A stretch of 45,417 nt of DNA from Bacillota bacterium (GCA_011389985.1 JAABTH010000015.1:1-45417), one strand, 5' to 3'; shown: positions 33,403 through 42,598, counted from the stretch's first letter. Notes: generated by a model from the letters alone, not told the origin. Program-made: numbers and translations.

Positions 33403-34098
33403 ATGCATCGCTCTGATAAAATAAAGTTGTTTATTGGTTCCCTGGGTTTAGAGGTTGACAATGCTCAACTATATGAACAGGCGTTAACCCACAGCTCGTA
33501 TGCCCATGAAAAAGGACACCGCCGCTCACATAATGAACGAATTGAATTCCTGGGCGATGCCGTTCTTGAGTTGATAGTTAGTGTATATCTTTATGAAACA
33601 TACCCTAAGCTGCCAGAGGGTAATTTAACCAAACTCCGGGCAGATCTGGTCTGTGAAGCGTCTCTTGCCCGCCTGGCCTATAGTTTAAATCTGGGTCAAT
33701 ACCTTCGCCTGGGCAGGGGTGAAATCGTCGGTGGTGGCTCAAGCCGTCCTTCATTACTTGCAGATGCAGTTGAAGCGATTATCGGCGCTGTATATCTTGA
33801 TCAGGGTTTGGAAAAATGCAGAGATTATGTGCTAGAATTATACCAACCGATTTTAGAGGAGCTTCAGGAAGGTGTGTTGCGCCGTGATTATAAAACCTTG
33901 CTGCAGGAGTTTTCGCAGGCGCGGTTTGCCATAACACCGGTTTACCGTATAGTTCACGAAAGTGGTCCCGATCACAGCAAAATTTTCGAAGCTGAAGTGT
34001 ATATATCTTCGGATGCTGTTGGCTCTGGTCAGGGACGGAGCAAAAAGGAGGCGGAACAAGCGGCAGCAAAAGAGGCCTGGAGTAAATTAACACCATGA
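33403..34098 (+). CDS. rnc: Ribonuclease III
   Basis: This 231-residue endonuclease cuts double-stranded RNA, including rRNA precursors. The catalytic signature NERIEFLGDAVLEL lies at about residues 45-58 with the acidic metal ligands, and a second acidic residue is in LADAVEAIIGAVY. The double-stranded RNA-binding domain covers about 155-230 (YKTLLQEFSQARF to KKEAEQAAAKEAW). It starts 22 bases after fabF. The fabF-rnc-smc-ftsY neighbourhood is common in Firmicutes. Confidence 0.96.
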   Translation: MHRSDKIKLFIGSLGLEVDNAQLYEQALTHSSYAHEKGHRRSHNERIEFLGDAVLELIVSVYLYETYPKLPEGNLTKLRADLVCEASLARLAYSLNLGQYLRLGRGEIVGGGSSRPSLLADAVEAIIGAVYLDQGLEKCRDYVLELYQPILEELQEGVLRRDYKTLLQEFSQARFAITPVYRIVHESGPDHSKIFEAEVYISSDAVGSGQGRSKKEAEQAAAKEAWSKLTP

Positions 34099-34152
34099 TC
34101 TAGACATACCCTGGTTCGTAATATTATATGGGAGGAGCATTATTAAGGAACC

Positions 34153-34413
34153 ATGGAAACCTTAAAAGTATCGGCCCATTCAAAGACCAAAGCTCTGGCT
34201 GGAGCCCTGGCGGCAGTAGTAAGAAATGATGGGGTTGTTGAACTACAGGCTATCGGAGCAGGAGCAGTGAACCAGGCTATAAAAGCAATTGCTGTAGCCA
34301 GGGGTTACGTAGCGCCCAACGGAATAAATTTGATTGTTATCCCCTCCTTTGTAGAAATTACTATTAACGATGAAGAAAGAACCGCTATAAAATTTACTGT
34401 AGAAAAAAGATAA
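34153..34413 (+). CDS. spoVS: Stage V sporulation protein S
   Basis: This 86-residue protein belongs to the SpoVS family, which in Bacillus promotes late sporulation (coat and dehydration) and belongs to the Alba-like nucleic acid-binding folds. The match to the family is clear: METLKVSAHSKTKALAGALA, LQAIGAGAVNQAIKAIAVARG and APNGINLIVIPSFVEI. ATG 34153 has AAGGA (34145-34149) close upstream and a better GGGAGGAG at 34130-34137, 15 bases away. It stands between rnc and smc, not near rny/ymdB as in Bacillus. It suggests that the organism sporulates, although the family also occurs in non-sporulating bacteria. Confidence 0.93.
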   Translation: METLKVSAHSKTKALAGALAAVVRNDGVVELQAIGAGAVNQAIKAIAVARGYVAPNGINLIVIPSFVEITINDEERTAIKFTVEKR

Positions 34414-34421
34414 CGAACTAA

Positions 34422-34476
34422 ACAGGGGGACACGGTTTTACCCTGCTGACGCAGGTAAGCACAACCTTCCCCCTGT
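34422..34476 (+). terminator. Large hairpin between spoVS and smc
   Basis: ACAGGGGGA (34422-34430) pairs with TCCCCCTGT (34468-34476). Inside, TTAC-CTGC pairs with GCAGGTAA with one bulged C, closing on TGAC. The right arm is followed by ATATATGATC, not a T-run. It may be a weak terminator or an RNA element that separates spoVS from smc expression. Confidence 0.5.
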
Positions 34477-34507
34477 ATATATGATCATGCAGTGAGGAGT
34501 ATAACAG

Positions 34508-37500
34508 GTGTTCTTAAAAAGAATGGAACTTTTTGGCTTTAAATCATTTGCCGAAAAATCAGAACTAAGCCTTAATCCGGGTATTGCAGCTGTTATCGGC
34601 CCCAATGGGTGTGGTAAAAGCAATCTTGTTGATGCGGTACGCTGGGCATTGGGCGAGCAGAGTGTGAAGTCACTGCGTGGAACAAAAATGGAGGAAATTA
34701 TATTTTCCGGAAGCGAAAGCCGCAAACCTTTAAACTTTGCTGAAGTATCGCTTACATTTTCAGGAGCAGCTGAATTTTTAAACCTTGATTATGATGAAAT
34801 AACTATCACACGGCGCCTGTTTCGAAATGGTGACAGTGAATACTATATAAACAAATCTCCCTGCCGCCTTAAAGATATAACCGAGTTATTTCTTGATACC
34901 GGTTTGGGTAAAGATGTATATTCGGTTATAGGACAGGGCCGTGTCGATGAAATCATTAACAGTCGCCCTGAAGAACGCCGCGAAATATTTGAAGAAGCAG
35001 CCGGCATTTTTAAGTATAAACTCCGGAAAAAGGAAGCCAGGCGTCGTTTGGATGAAACCAGAGAGAACCTAGTGAGGGTTCAGGATCTGGTTTATGAACT
35101 GGAAACCCAGATTGAACCGCTGCAGAAACAGGCAGAGATAACTAAGCAATATCGTAATTTTCAAAAACAAATTGAAGAAGAAGAAAAAAAACTACTTTCT
35201 TTTAAGCTTCAACAATCCCGGGAACAATTAGAAAAGGTAAACAGGCAGCTTGAGTCTGTTAATGACGCCCTCCTGAACTCTGCTGCACAGGGGGGACTTC
35301 AGGAAAAAGAACTGCAGAGTTTAAAGAATAAATCGTCAGATCACCGGGCTGCCCGAAAAGAAGAAGAACAAAAATTAGGTGAGCTGGTAAGGCTGCAGGA
35401 GCAACAGGAACATGAATTAAAACTTTTGGTAGAGCGCGAAAAACATTTTGAAGATCAAATTGAAAATAATCGTTTACGTGTTCGCCAGCTTGACCAATTG
35501 ATGGAAGAACTTGCGAACCGTAAAGTTAAAGCTGAAGATGATTTGATGGCAAAAAACAAAGAATTGGCTGAGCTTGATCTCCAGCTGCAGGAACTACGCA
35601 CAGAACTTGAAAAACATGAAAAGAGTGCCCTTTCAGCAGAAATTGACCGGCTCCAGGAAAATATATATAAAGCCGGGGCAAGAAAAGAAGCGGCCTCGGT
35701 GGCTGTTATTGAACTGACCCGGCGCATGGAGCGCCTTCAAGATCAGAAGAAGAACACTGATGATGAAGAAAAAATACTGGAAGAAAAACTTGCTCAAGTT
35801 GTTAGTAGAATTGTCTCACTTGATGAGCATATAAAATCTATAAAAATAAGTTTGACTGAAAACGAGAAGAACCTCGGGAAACTGAATTTATCTGAAGTGC
35901 AAATTGGTAAAAAGCTTGAAGAAGCAATCAAGAAAGAGCAGCTGCTAAAAGAAAACCTTCACGACGCAGCCGGACGTCTGAGCCTTTTAAGAGAGCAGGA
36001 TTCAGCGCTATCCGGCTATTACCGGGGTGTTAAAGAGATTATGCAGGCCGGTTCTAACCTTCCCGGTATAATCGGACCGGTTGCTGATCTAATATCTGTC
36101 GATAACGAATATGTACAGGCTATTGAATCAGCGTTAGGGGCAAGTTTGCAATATCTTGTTGCTGAATCAGAAAAATCAGTGCAGGGCGCTATAAAATTTC
36201 TCAAGGAACAAAACAAAGGGTGGGCCACATTTTTACCTCTGGACATCCTTCATGATCCTGCAAATCCGCTCGACAGGTTCCCCGGCTGGAAAGATTTAGA
36301 TGGCGTTGTTGGCAGAGCCGCTGAATTGGTAAAAACTGATTCTGCTTACAAGAAGGCAATAGAGTACCTTCTTTCACCAATTCTAGTATGCCGCACCCTT
36401 GAAGATGCTTCCCGTGCAGCGCGCTTTGTTAAACACAGTTGCAGGGTTGTAACACTGGAAGGTGAGATGATCAATCCGGGAGGTGTAATGCGAGGCGGAA
36501 GTTTGCCAAAACGCAGCGCCAATATGCCGCTTGGCAGACGAAGCGAGATTGAGAAACTGCAGAAGAAAGAATCAGTTTTAAAAGAAGAATATAACAGGGC
36601 CGCGCAAAAAGTATCTGACTTAAAAGAAGATCTCAATAATGCGACTGAGGCGGTTAGAATTGTTGTTGAAGAAAGCCGCAGCATTAACAATCAGCTCGGT
36701 GAACTGAGTAAGGAGTTAGAAAGGTATCAGCTAGAAGAAGAAAACTTACAGGCCAAAATCGCTGCTGAAAGAGAAAAACGAAATGAGCTGGAAAGAGAAG
36801 AAAATGAAATTACAACCAGGCAGTTAAACCATAAAACTGAAAGCGATAACAGCATTGAAGAAGTTAAAGAGCTTGAACAAAAATTATCTGACTTAAAAGA
36901 AGGACATCTTCATTTCATCGAGGAGAAAAATTTACTTGAACAGAAAATAACGGATACGCTCGTAAAGATAAGCTCCAGCAGAGAGCAGCGTGACGGTTTA
37001 ACAGCCAGAATAGAAGAAATAGAAGAAAATTTGAAGAAGCCTTTTGATGAAAAAGCGGAAAAGAAAAATGAACGTGAAAAATACCAAAAAGACATTAATG
37101 ATAATAAGGAAGCGCAACAGAACATAGCGAAGAAGCTTGAAGAGCTCAATACCGAAAAAGCAGCCCGGATTATAGCTCTTGAAAAGATGACTGCGCGATC
37201 TGACAGTTTTGATGCTGAACTTATTGAACTGGAAGAAAAAGAAAGGCTGAGGCTAAGCCGCCTGTCACGGCAGGAAAAAAGGGAACGTCAGCTGTCAGTT
37301 GAACAGACCAGGCTGCAGACAGAAGTAAATTACCAGGAAATGCGCTTCAGAGAGCAGTTTCGTAACCTTGAACTTGTAGCGCTTGATGATTCCTTTGAAC
37401 CTGAACCTGTCAGATTGCAAATAGAAAACCTGAAAGAAGACCTTGAAGCACTGGGTGAGGTTAATCTGGGTGCTATCGAAGAACTTGCCAGGTTGGAAGA

Positions 37501-38071
37501 TAGGATCAGCTTTCTGAATGAACAGAAAGACGACCTGCAGAAAGGTGAAGCATCATTAAACAAGGTATTAGCCGAAATTGACCAGCGGATGGAGTATTAT
37601 TTCACATCAGCTTTTGAGCAGATTAACGAAAACTTCGGGCAAACATTCAATGAGCTCTTTCAGGGCGGGCAAGTTTTGCTTAAACTGACGGACAAGGATA
37701 ACATCCTTGAATCAGGCATTGAAATCGTAGCCCAGCCTCCCGGCAAAAAACTGCAAAACATAACTCTCCTTTCAGCCGGAGAAAAGGTTCTTACTGCCAT
37801 AGCCCTTGTTTTTGCCATACTGAGGTTTAAACCGGCACCTTTTTACCTGCTTGATGAAGTGGAATCTATGCTTGATGATGCAAACCTTACCCGTTTTACA
37901 AAATTTCTTAAACAAAATTCTAAACAGGCCCAGTTTATTTTAATTACTCATCGCCGAAGAACAATGGAAGAAGCTGCCGTCCTTTATGGTGTAACCATGC
38001 CTGAAGCGGGAGTTTCCCGTTTAATGTCACTTAAGCTTGAAGATAATAACATTGTCAGGGAGAGTCAGTAA
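34508..38071 (+). CDS. smc: Chromosome segregation protein SMC
   Basis: This 1187-residue SMC ATPase compacts and organises the chromosome with ScpA/ScpB. The N-terminal head has Walker A GPNGCGKSN (about residues 32-40). Two long coiled coils flank the hinge domain at about residues 505-660, and the C-terminal head has LLSAGEKVLTAIALVFAI followed by Walker B YLLDEVESMLDD. The signature reads SAGEK where most SMC proteins have SGGEK, and ESMLDD where most have DAALDD. GTG 34508 follows GAGGAG. ftsY begins 4 bases after its stop. Confidence 0.96.
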   Translation: MFLKRMELFGFKSFAEKSELSLNPGIAAVIGPNGCGKSNLVDAVRWALGEQSVKSLRGTKMEEIIFSGSESRKPLNFAEVSLTFSGAAEFLNLDYDEITITRRLFRNGDSEYYINKSPCRLKDITELFLDTGLGKDVYSVIGQGRVDEIINSRPEERREIFEEAAGIFKYKLRKKEARRRLDETRENLVRVQDLVYELETQIEPLQKQAEITKQYRNFQKQIEEEEKKLLSFKLQQSREQLEKVNRQLESVNDALLNSAAQGGLQEKELQSLKNKSSDHRAARKEEEQKLGELVRLQEQQEHELKLLVEREKHFEDQIENNRLRVRQLDQLMEELANRKVKAEDDLMAKNKELAELDLQLQELRTELEKHEKSALSAEIDRLQENIYKAGARKEAASVAVIELTRRMERLQDQKKNTDDEEKILEEKLAQVVSRIVSLDEHIKSIKISLTENEKNLGKLNLSEVQIGKKLEEAIKKEQLLKENLHDAAGRLSLLREQDSALSGYYRGVKEIMQAGSNLPGIIGPVADLISVDNEYVQAIESALGASLQYLVAESEKSVQGAIKFLKEQNKGWATFLPLDILHDPANPLDRFPGWKDLDGVVGRAAELVKTDSAYKKAIEYLLSPILVCRTLEDASRAARFVKHSCRVVTLEGEMINPGGVMRGGSLPKRSANMPLGRRSEIEKLQKKESVLKEEYNRAAQKVSDLKEDLNNATEAVRIVVEESRSINNQLGELSKELERYQLEEENLQAKIAAEREKRNELEREENEITTRQLNHKTESDNSIEEVKELEQKLSDLKEGHLHFIEEKNLLEQKITDTLVKISSSREQRDGLTARIEEIEENLKKPFDEKAEKKNEREKYQKDINDNKEAQQNIAKKLEELNTEKAARIIALEKMTARSDSFDAELIELEEKERLRLSRLSRQEKRERQLSVEQTRLQTEVNYQEMRFREQFRNLELVALDDSFEPEPVRLQIENLKEDLEALGEVNLGAIEELARLEDRISFLNEQKDDLQKGEASLNKVLAEIDQRMEYYFTSAFEQINENFGQTFNELFQGGQVLLKLTDKDNILESGIEIVAQPPGKKLQNITLLSAGEKVLTAIALVFAILRFKPAPFYLLDEVESMLDDANLTRFTKFLKQNSKQAQFILITHRRRTMEEAAVLYGVTMPEAGVSRLMSLKLEDNNIVRESQ

Positions 38072-38075
38072 CCTT

Positions 38076-38984
38076 ATGAGTCTTTTAAATAAGTTTAAAA
38101 AGGGTCTTGTCCGCAGTAAAACCGGGTTCATCGGACGTTTAGATAACTTATTCGGTTCGGGAGAGCTGAATGAAGAATTTTATGAAGAACTTGAAGAAAT
38201 ACTGGTTACCGGTGATGTCGGTATCGAAACAAGTCTCAAACTTACCAGTGATTTAAAAGATGAAGCTCTTAAGCGTAAGATGAAAACCAGGGAAGAAGTC
38301 AGGCTGCTTTTGCAGGAAAAGATTAATGAAATTCTTTTATCAGGAACAAGAGAGGAAAAAACAGTTGAAAAACCGCTGATCATTTTGCTCGTGGGTGTTA
38401 ATGGATCGGGCAAAACCACATCAGCAGCAAAACTTGCTCACCTCTACAAAAATTGTGGTGATAAAGTTATTCTGGTAGCAGGTGATACATTTCGAGCCGC
38501 CGCTGTCGAACAACTTGAAATATGGGCAGAGCGTACCGGTGTTGAAATTATCAAGCAGCAGGCAGGCTCTGATCCCTCGGCGCTCTTCTTTGATGCTGTA
38601 AATTCCGCCCGGGCAAAGAACGTTGATGTCCTTATTGGTGATACTGCCGGACGATTGCATAACAAGTATAACCTGATGGAAGAGCTCAATAAAATCTACC
38701 GGGTTATAAACCGTAACATGCCCGGAGCACCCCACCAGGTACTGCTGGTAATAGACGCTACGACAGGACAAAATGCCATGGCACAGGCAAAAAGTTTCAA
38801 CGAATCACTGCCGCTTAGTGGTATTATCCTGACCAAGCTTGACGGTACAGCCCGTGGTGGTATTGTTATTGGCATCCAGGATACTCTCGGCATACCAGTT
38901 CGTTATATTGGCACAGGTGAAAAAATGGATGATCTGGCCCCGTTTGATCCGCTTCTCTTTACAGAAGCTCTTCTCGGCAAATAG
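38076..38984 (+). CDS. ftsY: Signal recognition particle receptor FtsY
   Basis: This 302-residue SRP GTPase docks ribosome-SRP complexes at the membrane. A short N-terminal A region is followed by the N domain and the G domain with GVNGSGKTTSAAKL, DTAGRLHNKYNLM, TKLDGTARGG and the GTGEKMDDL end motif. ATG 38076 with GGGAGAG upstream gives the short Gram-positive form without a long acidic extension; the in-frame TTG/ATG upstream at 38037 lies inside smc. ylxM and ffh, its functional partners, follow. Confidence 0.96.
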   Translation: MSLLNKFKKGLVRSKTGFIGRLDNLFGSGELNEEFYEELEEILVTGDVGIETSLKLTSDLKDEALKRKMKTREEVRLLLQEKINEILLSGTREEKTVEKPLIILLVGVNGSGKTTSAAKLAHLYKNCGDKVILVAGDTFRAAAVEQLEIWAERTGVEIIKQQAGSDPSALFFDAVNSARAKNVDVLIGDTAGRLHNKYNLMEELNKIYRVINRNMPGAPHQVLLVIDATTGQNAMAQAKSFNESLPLSGIILTKLDGTARGGIVIGIQDTLGIPVRYIGTGEKMDDLAPFDPLLFTEALLGK

Positions 38985-39011
38985 TTACTATGTACATGCA
39001 ACCAATTCCCG

Positions 39012-39068
39012 TTGACAGGGCTTAAACCTTCTGCTATACTTCGTCTGTAAAGTAATAATGCTTTACAG
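39012..39068 (+). promoter_or_regulatory. Sigma-A promoter of ylxM-ffh with a 5'-end hairpin
   Basis: TTGACA (39012-39017) and TATACT (39035-39040) are spaced by 17 bp. A perfect 8-bp inverted repeat, CTGTAAAG (39045-39052) and CTTTACAG (39061-39068), with an 8-base spacer covers the expected transcript start and ends just where the ribosome binding site of ylxM begins. It could be a 5' stabilising hairpin or a protein operator. Confidence 0.8.
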
Positions 39069-39076
39069 AGGTGCGT

Positions 39077-39424
39077 ATGCTTGATCAACTTAACCGGATT
39101 AACCTGCTTTACGACATTTATAGCCCACTGCTGACAGAACGGCAGCGGGAGGTGCTTCAGCTTTATTTCAGTGACAACTTTTCACTTGGAGAAATCGCTG
39201 CTGAATATGAGATAAGTAGGCAGGCAGTGCATGATTTGATACAACGTGCCCTGGCTTCACTTGAAAAGCACGAAGATAAACTTGGTCTCTACAGGCTGTA
39301 TAATCAGCAGCAGGAACTGCTTGATGAAGCAGAGTTACTGTTAAAAAGCGATAACCTTGAGCTAAATGAGATTAGCCGTTTAAGAGAGATAATTGCCGGC
39401 TTGCGCTTCAGCACTGAACAATAG
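39077..39424 (+). CDS. ylxM: YlxM-type SRP-associated helix-turn-helix protein
   Basis: This 115-residue protein has the YlxM fold. The sigma-factor-like HTH is in LTERQREVLQLYFSDNFSLG and EIAAEYEISRQAVHDLIQRA, followed by a helical tail. YlxM genes lie almost always just upstream of ffh, and in streptococci the protein modulates SRP GTPase activity with RNA. The start ATG 39077 is tight to the GAGGTG site; GTG 39071 is the alternative. It begins the ylxM-ffh transcript after the strong promoter. Confidence 0.9.
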   Translation: MLDQLNRINLLYDIYSPLLTERQREVLQLYFSDNFSLGEIAAEYEISRQAVHDLIQRALASLEKHEDKLGLYRLYNQQQELLDEAELLLKSDNLELNEISRLREIIAGLRFSTEQ

Positions 39425-39439
39425 GAGTGAAATATTTTA

Positions 39440-40789
39440 ATGTTTTCCAATCTTGCTGAAAAACTGCAGAATACGCTTCGCCAACTCAGAGGCAAAGGCA
39501 AACTAAACGAAAAAGATGTCGATGCGGCAATGCGGGAAATACGCCTTGCTTTGCTCGAAGCCGACGTAAACTTTAAGGTGGTAAAAGAATTTATAACGTC
39601 TGTCCGGGAAAGGGCAATTGGCCATGAAGTGATGTCAAGCCTTACACCGGGTCAACAGGTTGTTAAAATAGTCAATGAAGAAATGGCCAGGCTGATGGGC
39701 GAAAAGCAGAGCAGCCTTGACCTTTCCGGTAAGAGTCCGGCAAAAATATTGTTAGCCGGCCTTCAGGGGTCTGGTAAAACCACCACTGCAGTGAAGCTTG
39801 CTGTTCATTTGCGTAAAAGCGGGCGTGCGCCGCTTCTTGTTGCAGCCGATATTTATCGCCCTGGAGCAGTAAAACAGCTGCAAGTATTAAGTGATGCTGT
39901 TGGTGAAAAATGCTTCAGCAGTGAAAATAAAAACCCTGTTGATATCTGTCGTGAAAGTTTGAAATACGCTGAAAATGAAGGCCTTGATACAGTCATATTC
40001 GATACTGCCGGTCGTCTTCATATCGATAACGAAATGATGTCTGAAATAAAAACGATTAAAGCAGCCCTGAATCCTAACGAAGTGCTTTTAGTAGTTGATT
40101 CAATGACCGGCCAGGATGCTGTAAATGCCGCTGCTGCTTTTAATAATGCAGTAGAGTTAAGCGGTGTTATTTTAACCAAACTTGACGGTGATACCCGTGG
40201 TGGTGCTGCCTTATCGGTAAAAGCGGTTACAGGCTGTCCGATAAAATTTGTCGGTGTGGGCGAAAAAGTAGAAAATTTTGAACCTTTTCATCCCGACAGG
40301 ATGGCGTCAAGAATACTTGGAATGGGCGATGTTTTATCGCTGATTGAGAAAGCCGAAGCATCTGTTGATCAGGCTAAAGCGCGAGAGCTGGAACAGAAGC
40401 TGCGCAAGCAGCAGTTCACACTGGATGACTTCAGGGATCAACTGGGACAGCTTCGCAATATGGGTTCACTCGATGAGATCCTTAATATGATGCCCGGCGG
40501 GGCAAATTTGCCAAAAGAAGTTCGACAGATGTCTTTAAATGAAGGTAATTTTACCAGAGTTGAGGCAATCATCAGCTCAATGACAAAGACAGAACGTCAG
40601 GAACCGGCAATCCTTAACAGCAGTCGCAGGCGCCGTATAGCATTGGGCAGCGGCACATCGGTTCAGGATGTTAACCGTCTTTTGAACCAGTTTGGACAGA
40701 TGCAGAAAATGTTTAAACAGATGGGTTCGCTTGAGAAAAAAGGTGCATTAAAAAAGTTCAAAAAAGGAAACAAAGGCTTTCCTTTTTAG
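39440..40789 (+). CDS. ffh: Signal recognition particle protein Ffh (SRP54)
   Basis: This 449-residue GTPase binds signal sequences and SRP RNA. The N and G domains show GLQGSGKTTTAVKLA (near residue 107), DTAGRLHIDNEMM, TKLDGDTRGGAAL and GVGEKVENF. The C-terminal M domain contains the methionine- and leucine-rich helices (LGQLRNMGSLDEILNMMPGG) and an RNA-binding segment near the end with SRRRRIALGSGTSVQDVN, the SRP RNA contact. ATG 39440 follows AGGAGTG. No SRP RNA gene was seen in the window. Confidence 0.97.
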   Translation: MFSNLAEKLQNTLRQLRGKGKLNEKDVDAAMREIRLALLEADVNFKVVKEFITSVRERAIGHEVMSSLTPGQQVVKIVNEEMARLMGEKQSSLDLSGKSPAKILLAGLQGSGKTTTAVKLAVHLRKSGRAPLLVAADIYRPGAVKQLQVLSDAVGEKCFSSENKNPVDICRESLKYAENEGLDTVIFDTAGRLHIDNEMMSEIKTIKAALNPNEVLLVVDSMTGQDAVNAAAAFNNAVELSGVILTKLDGDTRGGAALSVKAVTGCPIKFVGVGEKVENFEPFHPDRMASRILGMGDVLSLIEKAEASVDQAKARELEQKLRKQQFTLDDFRDQLGQLRNMGSLDEILNMMPGGANLPKEVRQMSLNEGNFTRVEAIISSMTKTERQEPAILNSSRRRRIALGSGTSVQDVNRLLNQFGQMQKMFKQMGSLEKKGALKKFKKGNKGFPF

Positions 40790-40829
40790 AAGCATGTATC
40801 TAGATCAATTGATAATGGAGGTGACATAG

Positions 40830-41075
40830 TTGGCAGTTAGAATCAGATTAAAGCGCATAGGCGCAAAGAAAAAGCCTTTTTACCGCATTGTGGTAGCAGA
40901 TTCCCGTTATCCGCGCGACGGTCGTTTTATCGAAGAAATCGGATATTACAACCCCACCACAAAACCGACCACATTTGAGGTCGATGCCGAAAAAGTTCAG
41001 CAGTGGCTTTCTAAAGGGGCCAGGCCGTCAGATACGGTAAAAGCTTTATTTGAAAGAGCAGGACTGAATAAGTAA
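40830..41075 (+). CDS. rpsP: Ribosomal protein S16
   Basis: This 81-residue ribosomal protein begins [20 protein letters not shown], with YNPTTKP following: the S16 signature. TTG 40830 follows GGAGGTGAC by about 6 bases. It opens the conserved order rpsP-khpA-rimM-trmD-rplS. The length fits the short bacterial form of about 80-90 residues. Confidence 0.97.
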   Translation: MAVRIRLKRIGAKKKPFYRIVVADSRYPRDGRFIEEIGYYNPTTKPTTFEVDAEKVQQWLSKGARPSDTVKALFERAGLNK

Positions 41076-41098
41076 GCTCTGCAGGGAGGTTAGAAACT

Positions 41099-41329
41099 AT
41101 GAAGCAGCTGTTAGAGCAAATTGCCAGAGGCCTGGTGGATGAACCTGAACAGGTTGATGTTCAGCAGGTTGAAAGTGAGCGGTTGATCGTCTTGGAACTA
41201 AGAGTAGCTTCCGATGACATGGGTAAAGTTATTGGCAAACAGGGACGAATCGCCAAGGCGATCAGAACTGTTGTTAATGCTGCTGCAGTAAAAGAAAATA
41301 AACGGGTTGTTGTGGAAATTGTTCAATAA
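41099..41329 (+). CDS. khpA: KH-domain RNA-binding protein KhpA (YlqC)
   Basis: This 76-residue protein is a single KH domain with the GxxG-type loop in VIGKQGRIAKAIRTVV. In Gram-positive bacteria KhpA works with KhpB in cell elongation and RNA binding. GGGAGG lies before ATG 41099. It overlaps the rimM reading by 23 bp. The position between rpsP and rimM is conserved. Confidence 0.93.
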   Translation: MKQLLEQIARGLVDEPEQVDVQQVESERLIVLELRVASDDMGKVIGKQGRIAKAIRTVVNAAAVKENKRVVVEIVQ

Positions 41330-41846
41330 AAACAGTGAAGTAGCTGTTGGTAAAGTACTTTCACCGCATGGAGTCGGCGGTCAGGTTAAGGTCTATCCAT
41401 ACTCGGATTTTCCTGAAAGGGTTACCCTTCTAAAAGAGGTGGATCTCGTATCCGAGAGCGGCAGAGAAAGTATTACCGTAGAAAAAGGTGTACTTTACGG
41501 TCGTTTCTGGCTAATTAAGTTTGCCGGAATAAATAGCCGCGAAGAGGTCGCCAAACTGTGCGGCAACCTGATTGTGATAGCCAGGGATGATCGGTTACCA
41601 CTGCCTGAAGACAGTTTTTACCATGACCAGCTTGTTGGTCTTGAGATCTACGATACCAGCGGTGCCTTTATCGGTGAAATTATTGATATTATCACAACCG
41701 GGGGACACGATCTTTTTCTGGTGGAACAAAAAGACAATGCCAACCGGCAGGTTCTCATACCCGCTGTGAAACAGTTCATCATAGAAGTAAATCCGAATAA
41801 AAAAACTGTAATTGTTGAGCTTCCTGATGGACTGTTGGATCTTTAA
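41307..41846 (+). CDS. rimM: 16S rRNA processing factor RimM
   Basis: This protein of about 179 residues assists 30S assembly, binding S19. The N-terminal domain opens VAVGKVLSPHGVGGQVKVYP, and the PRC barrel contains DQLVGLEIYD and ITTGGHDLFLVE. The start is uncertain: TTG 41307 or 41310 lies inside khpA, or TTG 41319. None has a clear ribosome binding site, so coupling to khpA translation is likely. It precedes trmD by 14 bases, the usual order. Confidence 0.93.
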   Translation: MLWKLFNKNSEVAVGKVLSPHGVGGQVKVYPYSDFPERVTLLKEVDLVSESGRESITVEKGVLYGRFWLIKFAGINSREEVAKLCGNLIVIARDDRLPLPEDSFYHDQLVGLEIYDTSGAFIGEIIDIITTGGHDLFLVEQKDNANRQVLIPAVKQFIIEVNPNKKTVIVELPDGLLDL

Positions 41847-41860
41847 GGAGTTTACCGAGC

Positions 41861-42598
41861 ATGAAAATCGATCTGGTCACAATATTTCCAGGTATATTAG
41901 ATGGCCCTTTCAGAGAGAGTATGATTAAAAGGGCTGTTGAGCAGAATCTGGTTGATATCAACTTAGTTGATCTGCGCTTATACACTGAAGATCGCCACAG
42001 GCAGGTTGATGACAACCCTTATGGCGGCGGTTACGGCATGATAATGAAACCTGAACCGATCTTTAAGGCTGTTGAAGATCTTAAAAGTAGAAGTGAAGAT
42101 TTACCGACAAAGGTAATTCTTTTAGCCCCCCAGGGGCGTTCTTTTAATCAACAGATAGCTTGCGAACTGGCCGAAGAAAAACATCTAATTATGATTTGCG
42201 GCCGGTATGAAGGTATTGATGAACGGGTACGAACAGCGCTGGTTGATGATGAAATCTCCATTGGTGATTATGTCCTCACCGGTGGTGAGCTTGCCGCTGC
42301 CGTGGTGGTAGATTCGGTTGTGCGCCTGCTTCCGGGGGTTCTGGCTGAAGAAGCGTCAACAGAAGAATCTTTTACAGAGCCACTGCTTGAGTATCCGCAT
42401 TACACCCGCCCCCGTGTTTTCAAAGAGATGGAAGTACCGCCGGTGTTAGTCTCCGGTAACCATGGTGAAATTGCCCGCTGGCGCAGAGAAAAATCTCTGG
42501 AAATAACTTTCAGAAGAAGGCCTGAATTACTTAAGAAAGTTAATTTGTCACCGGAGGACAGAGATTACCTGGAAAAGATAAAGAAACAGCAATCTTGA
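41861..42598 (+). CDS. trmD: tRNA (guanine-37-N1)-methyltransferase
   Basis: This 245-residue enzyme makes m1G37 and prevents frameshifting. The start MKIDLVTIFPG, DNPYGGGYGMIMKPEP, the trefoil-knot SAM site with ICGRYEGIDERV and SIGDYVLTGGELAA, and the C-terminal HYTRP motif are all diagnostic. AAGGAG lies before ATG 41861. An extended -10 promoter for rplS lies after it. Confidence 0.97.
   Translation: MKIDLVTIFPGILDGPFRESMIKRAVEQNLVDINLVDLRLYTEDRHRQVDDNPYGGGYGMIMKPEPIFKAVEDLKSRSEDLPTKVILLAPQGRSFNQQIACELAEEKHLIMICGRYEGIDERVRTALVDDEISIGDYVLTGGELAAAVVVDSVVRLLPGVLAEEASTEESFTEPLLEYPHYTRPRVFKEMEVPPVLVSGNHGEIARWRREKSLEITFRRRPELLKKVNLSPEDRDYLEKIKKQQS

Noticed and set aside
34508-38071. Several long minus-strand ORFs within smc, pheT, mutS2 and other genes
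   Set aside because: They are serine- or leucine-rich antisense shadows of strongly supported genes with no ribosome binding sites.
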